Of a stretch of 11,864 nt of DNA, positions 6,467-11,864 are shown piece after piece; the first letter of the stretch is position 1, and the number at the start of each line of letters is the position of its first letter. A program made the translations under genes and the position numbers. This DNA comes from Eubacterium sp. UBA3782. GTDB taxonomy: Bacteria > Bacillota > Clostridia > Lachnospirales > Lachnospiraceae. The notes beneath the pieces were generated by a model. That model was given only the letters and a program-made list of their open reading frames with translations. It ran no database searches and was not told where the DNA came from. The stretch is taken from contig DFFG01000060.1 of the NCBI GenBank assembly GCA_002368795.1, positions 6,699 through 18,562 of the forward strand, in the 5' to 3' direction.

Positions 6467-6892
6467 ATGAAATCTTTTATGAAAGAGTTTAAGGAGTTCA
6501 TATCCCGCGGCAATGTAATGGATATGGCTGTCGGTATCATCATCGGCGGAGCATTCACCGCCATCGTAACCTCACTGGTCAACGATATTCTGATGCCTCT
6601 TATCGCAGGCATCTTCGGCGGACTGGATTTTTCATCCTGGGTTCTGAAGATTGGTGAGTCCTCGATCAACATCGGCACATTTGTAGCAGCAATCGTGAAC
6701 TTCCTGATCGTTGCATTCGTGATCTTCTCGATCATCAAGGCAATGAACAAGGCAGCTTCCATCGCCAAGAAGCCGGAAGAGGAAGCTCCTGCAGCACCGA
6801 CCACAAAGATCTGCCCCTACTGCAAGTCGGAGATCAACATTGAGGCGGTACGCTGCCCGGCCTGCACGTCTTTACTTGAGACAGAGCAGTAA
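6467..6892 (+). CDS. mscL: Large-conductance mechanosensitive channel with C-terminal zinc ribbon
   Basis: MscL is a homo-oligomeric membrane pore that opens under high membrane tension and releases solutes during hypo-osmotic shock. The 141-residue product has the family N-terminus (FKEFISRGNVMDMAVGIIIG), a Gly/Ala-rich first pore helix (~16-46), a periplasmic loop (~51-68) and a second helix (~69-92). Instead of the usual cytoplasmic helical bundle alone, an Ala/Pro/Glu linker leads to a C4 zinc ribbon: Cys116, Cys119, Cys130, Cys133 (CPYC and CPAC). The start at 6467 is set by GGAGG (6451-6455). The in-frame ATGs further upstream lie before the promoter or before this Shine-Dalgarno, so they are unlikely. 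The gene is monocistronic, between its own promoter and terminator. Identity is secure; the role of the zinc ribbon is not. Confidence 0.95.
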   Translation: MKSFMKEFKEFISRGNVMDMAVGIIIGGAFTAIVTSLVNDILMPLIAGIFGGLDFSSWVLKIGESSINIGTFVAAIVNFLIVAFVIFSIIKAMNKAASIAKKPEEEAPAAPTTKICPYCKSEINIEAVRCPACTSLLETEQ

Positions 6893-6915
6893 AAGATTTA
6901 TATTCCAGCAAAAAG

Positions 6916-6941
6916 AGACAGGCGTCATGCCTGTCTTTTTT
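6916..6941 (+). terminator. Rho-independent terminator after mscL
   Basis: The stem AGACAGGC (6916-6923) with GCCTGTCT (6929-6936), a five-base loop and a run of six T (6936-6941) form a textbook intrinsic terminator. It begins 23 bases past the mscL stop codon, separating it from the dihydrofolate reductase operon. Confidence 0.9.
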
Positions 6942-6986
6942 AATCAGATGCTTCCCGGCAGTCACAGTCTTCTTTGGAGAGCCGGC

Positions 6987-7015
6987 TTGAGTTTGCGGCC
7001 GGTCTGACTTATAAT
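6987..7015 (+). promoter_or_regulatory. Promoter of the folA-ispG-polC unit
   Basis: TTGAGT (6987-6992), a 17-bp spacer and a perfect TATAAT (7010-7015) form a strong sigma-A-type promoter. A second TATAAT lies 15 bases further on (7025-7030) without an equally good -35. The position also argues that translation cannot begin at the upstream in-frame ATG at 6974. Confidence 0.75.
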
Positions 7016-7081
7016 GTGGATGATTATAATGCCATTAGACTGGCCATGTATGATGGTGGCGCAGAAGGAAAGGAGATACAG

Positions 7082-7588
7082 ATGAAAGCGATATTGTGCG
7101 CAGACGAAAACTGGGCGATCGGTTATAAAAACAAGGTGCTGATCAGTATTCCTTCAGACCTGCGCTTTTTCCGTGAGACGACGACAGACCATGTGGTGGT
7201 CATGGGAAGAAAGACCTTTGACAGCATCGGCAGGAGACCCCTTGATAACCGGACAAACATTGTTCTTACCCGGAATCCGGATTTTTCGGCGCCGGGAGTG
7301 GTGGTCGTGCATGGAAAGGAAGAGCTGATCCGGGAACTGAAAAAATATGACAGTGACGATATCTATGTGATCGGCGGATCTGCCATTTACCGGCTGCTTC
7401 TTCCGTATTGTGATACGGTTTATGTTACCATGGTCGATTATGCGTATCAGGCGGACACCTGGTTTACCAATCTGGACCTGATGCCGGAGTGGGAACTGAC
7501 AGAGGAAAGCGAAGAACAGACCTGCTTCGATATCACGTTTACCTTCCGGACATACCGCAGACGCTATCATGCCTCTCTGCCTGAATAA
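7082..7588 (+). CDS. folA: Dihydrofolate reductase
   Basis: The enzyme reduces dihydrofolate to tetrahydrofolate with NADPH in the cytoplasm, supplying one-carbon carriers for thymidylate and purine synthesis; it is the target of trimethoprim. The 168-residue length is typical. Visible signs: N-terminal MKAILCADENWAIGYKNK, catalytic acid Asp26 in IPSDLRFF, the NADPH-binding MGRKTFDSIG (41-50), TNIVLTRN (58-65), and YVIGGSAIY (95-103). The start at 7082 follows AAAGGAG (7069-7075) with six bases between and begins exactly at the family N-terminus. ispG follows after 39 bases with no terminator, so the two are probably co-transcribed. No thymidylate synthase gene, a common partner, is in view. 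Confidence 0.95.
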   Translation: MKAILCADENWAIGYKNKVLISIPSDLRFFRETTTDHVVVMGRKTFDSIGRRPLDNRTNIVLTRNPDFSAPGVVVVHGKEELIRELKKYDSDDIYVIGGSAIYRLLLPYCDTVYVTMVDYAYQADTWFTNLDLMPEWELTEESEEQTCFDITFTFRTYRRRYHASLPE

Positions 7589-7627
7589 ATAAGCAGTGAT
7601 ACCTACAGAAGATAAGAGGATTTTGAG

Positions 7628-8683
7628 ATGAGCAGAATGAAGACAAAAGAAGTTCATATCGGGAACCGGGTAATCGGCGGCGGCAATCCCGTTCTGATCC
7701 AGTCTATGACCAATACGAAAACGGAGGATGTGGATGCGACGGTAGCGCAGATCCGCAAGCTGACCGCTGCGGGCTGCGACATCATTCGCTGCGCCGTGCC
7801 GACGATGGAGGCGGCAGAGGCACTTTCCTCCATCAAAAAGCAGATCACGATCCCGCTGGTGGCGGATATTCACTTTGATTACCGGCTGGCCATCGCGGCC
7901 ATGGAAAACGGTGCGGACAAGGTCCGGATCAACCCTGGCAACATCGGCAGCACGGAACGGGTGCGGGCTGTGGTGGATGCCGCCAGAGAGAGAGGGATCC
8001 CTCTTAGGGTCGGCGTTAACAGCGGTTCGCTGGAGCAGGATTTTCTGGAGAAATATGGCGGGGTGACGGCGGAGGGCCTGGTCGAGAGTGCGCTCCGGCA
8101 GGCAGCTATCATCGAGGATATGGGCTATGATAATCTGGTCATCAGCATCAAGTCTTCGGATGTGCTGATGTGTGCACGGGCCCACGAGCTGATCGCAGAC
8201 AAGACCGAGCATCCCCTGCATGTGGGGATCACCGAGGCCGGGACCCTGTATTCCGGCAACCTGAAGTCTGCACTTGGTCTTGGCATCATCCTTTACCGAG
8301 GAATCGGCGATACCATCCGGGTGTCACTGACCGGAGATCCGCTGGAGGAGATCCGCAGCGCGAAATTCATCCTTCGCACGATGGGACTTCGCGAGGGCGG
8401 GATCGAGGTGGTTTCCTGTCCGACCTGCGGCAGGACCCAGATCGATCTGATCGGCCTGGCCAACCAGGTGGAGCAGATGGTACAGGATATTCCGCTGAAC
8501 ATCAAGGTCGCCGTTATGGGCTGCGTTGTAAACGGCCCGGGAGAGGCGAGGGAAGCAGATATCGGCATAGCCGGCGGAAAGGGCGTCGGCCTGCTGATCA
8601 AGAAGGGCGAAGTCGTCCGCAAGGTTCCTGAGGAGGAGCTGCTGGGCGTACTCAGAGATGAACTCCTGCATTGGCAGGGATAA
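7628..8683 (+). CDS. ispG: 4-hydroxy-3-methylbut-2-enyl diphosphate synthase
   Basis: IspG (GcpE) is a [4Fe-4S] enzyme of the MEP isoprenoid pathway. It converts methylerythritol cyclodiphosphate to hydroxymethylbutenyl diphosphate, the step before IspH. The 351-residue protein is a TIM barrel (~1-240) with the short iron-sulfur domain behind it, the compact bacterial form. Cluster ligands are visible: Cys264 and Cys267 (SCPTCGRT), Cys299 (MGCVVNGPGE) and Glu306, matching the Cys3Glu set of the family. The RINPGNIG (100-107) and RVGVNSGSL (127-135) barrel motifs are intact. AAGAGGA (7614-7620) lies seven bases before the ATG. polC begins 15 bases after the stop. In many Clostridia ispG follows dxr and rseP; here folA takes the upstream place. 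Confidence 0.97.
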   Translation: MSRMKTKEVHIGNRVIGGGNPVLIQSMTNTKTEDVDATVAQIRKLTAAGCDIIRCAVPTMEAAEALSSIKKQITIPLVADIHFDYRLAIAAMENGADKVRINPGNIGSTERVRAVVDAARERGIPLRVGVNSGSLEQDFLEKYGGVTAEGLVESALRQAAIIEDMGYDNLVISIKSSDVLMCARAHELIADKTEHPLHVGITEAGTLYSGNLKSALGLGIILYRGIGDTIRVSLTGDPLEEIRSAKFILRTMGLREGGIEVVSCPTCGRTQIDLIGLANQVEQMVQDIPLNIKVAVMGCVVNGPGEAREADIGIAGGKGVGLLIKKGEVVRKVPEEELLGVLRDELLHWQG

Positions 8684-8698
8684 TGAACGAGAGGGTAT

Positions 8699-11600
8699 AT
8701 GGATCATTTATCACCGGAAAAATCGATTTTTGAGGTATTTCCAAATCTGGAGCTTTCCGGAGAGATCGAAGATTATCTCTCCTATGCGAAGATCGCCAGA
8801 ATCGCTTTTGACCGCAGGAACAATCTCCTGCGGATCTACCTGACGAGCTCTCAGTGGATCCAGAAGAAATACATCTGCAGGCTGGAAAAAGAAATCAAAA
8901 ACCAGCTTTTTTCGGATGCCGGTTTTTCCGTGCGGGTGATCGAACGGTTTACCCTGTCCAAACAGTACACGCCCGAGCGGATGATGGAGGTCTACCGCCC
9001 GAGCATCCTGTATGAACTAAAAATCAGAAATATCTTCCTGTTTTATCTTTTCCGCACAGCGAAGATCGAATTTCCGAAGGAAGATATCCTGCGGCTGTCG
9101 ATCGAGGATTCTGCCATCGGAATGGAGAAGGGCAAGGAGCTTGCCCATATCGTGGAAAGGATCATGGGGGAGCGGTGCGGCCTGCCGGTACAGGTGGAGC
9201 TGGATTATTTCCCGCTGCAGGATTTTGAAGACCTGAAGAGGGGCGAGCTGCAGATGGCAGCAGAAGCCCGCAACATTTTTGCCAGGTCCAGACATGGCCT
9301 GGCCCGCGAGGATGGCGGGGGAGAAGCGCGTGCAGAAGCTTCCGGGCAGAATGCCGGAGGAGAGGCAAAGGCAGAAACTTCCGGAAAGGTACCAGAGGGC
9401 GCTGCAAAGGGCGGTCAGGGTACCGGAGCCGGCGGCAAGTTCCGGAATGGAAGGAAGGGCGGACGTTCCGGCGGAGGCTTTTCCGATAAACTCAGACTCT
9501 CGGATGATCCGGATATTCTCTATGGAAGAGACTTTGACGGGGATTCCGTGTCCATCGCCTCTCTGGATCAGACCTCGGGTGAATCCGTCATCCGGGGCGA
9601 GATCATTGCCCTGGAGGTGCGTGAACTGCGCAATGAAAAGGCACTTGTCACCTTTGCGGTGACAGATGATACCGATACGATCCGGGCAAAGATCTTTATC
9701 CTGCAGACGCAGGCGGCAGAGCTGACCGGCCTTTTGAAAAAGGGCAGCTTCATCCGGATGAAGGGCCGGGTGGCGGAGGATGACTGGGAGCATGAGCTGA
9801 TGGTCTCCGGCATCGTCGGGATCAAGAAGACCAGCGATTTCCGCACGGCCAGATACGACAACAGCCCGGTCAAGCGGGTAGAACTTCACTGCCATACAAA
9901 GATGAGCGACATGGATGGCGTGACCGATGCGGCACGTCTGGTCAAACGGGCCTGGGCCTGGGGCCAGAGTGCCATTGCCATCACCGATCACGGCGTGGTG
10001 CAGGCCTTCCCGGAGGCAAATCATGCCATGGAGGATATCGATGCGGCTTACCGGAAGAAATATCAGGCAGAGCATCCGGATGCCACAAAGGACGAGCTGA
10101 AGAAGGTTTCCGCTCCTTTCAAGGTCATCTACGGCATGGAGGCCTACCTCGTGGATGATATGAAGGGAATCGCCGACAACAGCAAGGGACAGAGCCTGGA
10201 TCAGCCCTATGTCGTCTTTGATATTGAGACGACAGGTCTTTCCAATCTGACCTGCCGGATCATCGAGATCGGTGCTGTGCGGGTGGAAAACGGCGAGATC
10301 ACAGACCGGTTCTCGACGTTTGTCAATCCGGAGATCCCCATTCCGTTCCGTATCCAGCAGCTGACCAGCATCAGCGACAATATGGTCGAGGATGCGCCGA
10401 CGATCACACAGGTCCTGCCGGATTTCCTGCGGTTCTGCGAAGGGGCTGTTATGGTCGCCCACAATGCGGATTTCGACATGGGCTTTATCAAGAAGGCCTG
10501 CGCGGACCAGGGCATTGAACGGGAATTCACCTATGTTGATACGGTCGCCATGGCGCAGCTTCTGCTGCCGAACCTGTCCAGATTCAAGCTGGATACGGTT
10601 GCCAAGGCCGTTAATGTGTCCCTGGAGCATCACCACCGGGCGGTGGATGACGCCGGCTGTACGGCGGAGATCTTCGTGCGCTTTGTGAAGATGCTGAAGG
10701 ACATGGATATCTATAATCTGGATCAGCTGAACGAAAAGGGCAGCATGACGCCCCATGCGGTCAGAAAGCTGAAATCAAACCATGCCATCATACTGGCCGC
10801 AAATGAGACCGGGCGGGTGAATCTGTACCGTTTGGTGTCTGAATCACATTTGAATTACTTTAACCGGCAGGCGAAGCTGCCAAAGAGCTTTCTGGAAAAG
10901 CACCGGGAGGGCCTGATCGTTGGCTCGGCCTGCGTGGCGGGAGAGCTCTACCAGGCACTGCTCCGCGGTGCGCCGGATTCCGAGATCGCCAGGATCGTAA
11001 AGTTCTATGATTACCTGGAGATCCAGCCCCTGGGCAACAATGAATTCCTGATCGGCGATGACAAAGAGGACGCCGTATCCGATATGGAGGATGTCCGCAA
11101 TTTCAACCGCCGGATCGTAAAGCTTGGCGAGCAGTTCAACAAGCCCGTCGTCGCGACCTGCGATGTGCATTTCATGGATCCGGAGGATGAGATCTACCGT
11201 CGGATCATCATGAAGGGAAAGAAGTTTGCGGATGCCGATGACCAGGCGCCGCTGTACCTTCGGACCACAGAGGAGATGCTGGCTGAATTTGCCTATCTGG
11301 GTGAGGAAAAAGCCCGGGAGGTCGTCATCGACAACACCCGCCGGATCAGTGACATGGTCGAGAAGATCAGCCCTATCCGGGCGGGCAAGTATCCTCCGGT
11401 CATTCCGGATTCCGACAAGACGCTGCGGGAGATCTGCTATCGCAGGGCTCATGAGCTGTACGGGCCTGAGCTTCCCGAGATCGTGGAGGCACGGCTGGAG
11501 AGAGAGCTGAACTCCATCATTTCCAACGGCTACGCGGTCATGTATATCATCGCGCAGAAGCTGGTGTGGAAATGCAACGAGGACGGCTATCTGGTCGGTT

Positions 11601-11864
11601 CCAGAGGTTCTGTCGGCTCGTCCTTTGTGGCAACGATGGCCGGTATTACGGAGGTCAATCCTCTGGCGCCACATTACCTCTGTCCGGAATGCTACTATGT
11701 GGATTTTGATTCCGAAGAAGTCACAAAATACAAGGATCTGGGCATGTCCGGCTGCGATATGCCGGATGCTGTCTGCCCCCGCTGCGGAGCGCCTCTGCAG
11801 AAGATGGGCTTTAATATCCCCTTTGAGACCTTCCTGGGCTTCAAGGGAAACAAGGAGCCGGATA
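8699..11864 (+). CDS. polC: DNA polymerase III alpha subunit, PolC type (3' end cut by the window)
   Basis: PolC is the replicative polymerase of Bacillota, with built-in proofreading. The frame is open for 1055 codons to the window end; full proteins are usually ~1430-1500 residues, so the palm aspartates are not seen. Order: N-terminal domain (~1-194), a Gly/Ala-rich linker (~195-262), an OB fold (~295-375) and the first PHP half with His397/His399 (ELHCHT) and ITDHG (428-432). The DnaQ-like exonuclease follows, with Asp508 and Glu510 (FDIETTG), HNADFD (588-593) and His646...Asp651 (HRAVDD). The second PHP half contains GSACVAGELY. The polymerase domain begins with GSRGSVGSSF and a zinc site (Cys995, Cys998, Cys1026, Cys1029). 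All four exonuclease motifs look intact. GAGAGGG (8689-8695) lies three bases before the ATG. It is very probably co-transcribed with ispG. Confidence 0.97.
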   Translation, partial: MDHLSPEKSIFEVFPNLELSGEIEDYLSYAKIARIAFDRRNNLLRIYLTSSQWIQKKYICRLEKEIKNQLFSDAGFSVRVIERFTLSKQYTPERMMEVYRPSILYELKIRNIFLFYLFRTAKIEFPKEDILRLSIEDSAIGMEKGKELAHIVERIMGERCGLPVQVELDYFPLQDFEDLKRGELQMAAEARNIFARSRHGLAREDGGGEARAEASGQNAGGEAKAETSGKVPEGAAKGGQGTGAGGKFRNGRKGGRSGGGFSDKLRLSDDPDILYGRDFDGDSVSIASLDQTSGESVIRGEIIALEVRELRNEKALVTFAVTDDTDTIRAKIFILQTQAAELTGLLKKGSFIRMKGRVAEDDWEHELMVSGIVGIKKTSDFRTARYDNSPVKRVELHCHTKMSDMDGVTDAARLVKRAWAWGQSAIAITDHGVVQAFPEANHAMEDIDAAYRKKYQAEHPDATKDELKKVSAPFKVIYGMEAYLVDDMKGIADNSKGQSLDQPYVVFDIETTGLSNLTCRIIEIGAVRVENGEITDRFSTFVNPEIPIPFRIQQLTSISDNMVEDAPTITQVLPDFLRFCEGAVMVAHNADFDMGFIKKACADQGIEREFTYVDTVAMAQLLLPNLSRFKLDTVAKAVNVSLEHHHRAVDDAGCTAEIFVRFVKMLKDMDIYNLDQLNEKGSMTPHAVRKLKSNHAIILAANETGRVNLYRLVSESHLNYFNRQAKLPKSFLEKHREGLIVGSACVAGELYQALLRGAPDSEIARIVKFYDYLEIQPLGNNEFLIGDDKEDAVSDMEDVRNFNRRIVKLGEQFNKPVVATCDVHFMDPEDEIYRRIIMKGKKFADADDQAPLYLRTTEEMLAEFAYLGEEKAREVVIDNTRRISDMVEKISPIRAGKYPPVIPDSDKTLREICYRRAHELYGPELPEIVEARLERELNSIISNGYAVMYIIAQKLVWKCNEDGYLVGSRGSVGSSFVATMAGITEVNPLAPHYLCPECYYVDFDSEEVTKYKDLGMSGCDMPDAVCPRCGAPLQKMGFNIPFETFLGFKGNKEPD

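Noticed and set aside
7154..8221. 355-codon open frame on the - strand
   Set aside because: Antisense to folA and ispG, both recognised by catalytic residues.
9017..10756. 579-codon open frame on the - strand
   Set aside because: It lies wholly antisense to polC, whose domains and motifs are clear throughout. The translation has no recognisable family features and the frame is an effect of GC-rich codon use.

Overview
The window reads as ordinary chromosomal DNA from an anaerobic Gram-positive bacterium of the class Clostridia (Bacillota), most likely a Lachnospiraceae relative. Three things point this way: the Gram-positive-type replicative polymerase PolC lies directly behind the MEP-pathway gene ispG, the promoters are TTGACA/TATAAT-like with clear Shine-Dalgarno sequences, and the GC content is moderate. 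The family assignment is an inference from style and gene order, not from a search. All eight genes are on the + strand. I see no tRNA, rRNA, CRISPR array, transposase or phage gene.

Left part (1-5098): a promoter (TTGACA-17-TATAAC) drives an EamA/DMT-type membrane transporter. After a 102-bp gap with two inverted repeats comes a two-gene unit. The first gene is a membrane-anchored HtrA/DegP-type serine protease with an unusually long cytoplasmic tail. Fifteen bases later comes a 603-residue ClpX-like AAA+ unfoldase. This ClpX-like protein keeps the zinc finger and the ATPase motifs but has a ~190-residue insert and divergent RKH and IGF loops, so it looks like a paralogue rather than housekeeping ClpX. 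The pair suggests a protein quality-control operon spanning the two faces of the membrane, which is the most interesting item in the window.

Middle part (5099-6941): a 336-bp gap ends in a near-consensus extended -10 promoter for a secreted protein made only of three SH3-like repeats, followed by a strong hairpin terminator. The next unit is mscL, with its own extended -10 promoter, a 13-bp tandem repeat just upstream and a terminator. This mechanosensitive channel carries a C-terminal four-cysteine zinc ribbon.

Right part (6942-11864): a promoter (TTGAGT-17-TATAAT) starts a probable operon of dihydrofolate reductase, ispG and polC. PolC is cut by the window end after 1055 codons. The unit joins folate/nucleotide metabolism, isoprenoid synthesis and DNA replication, all growth-linked functions.
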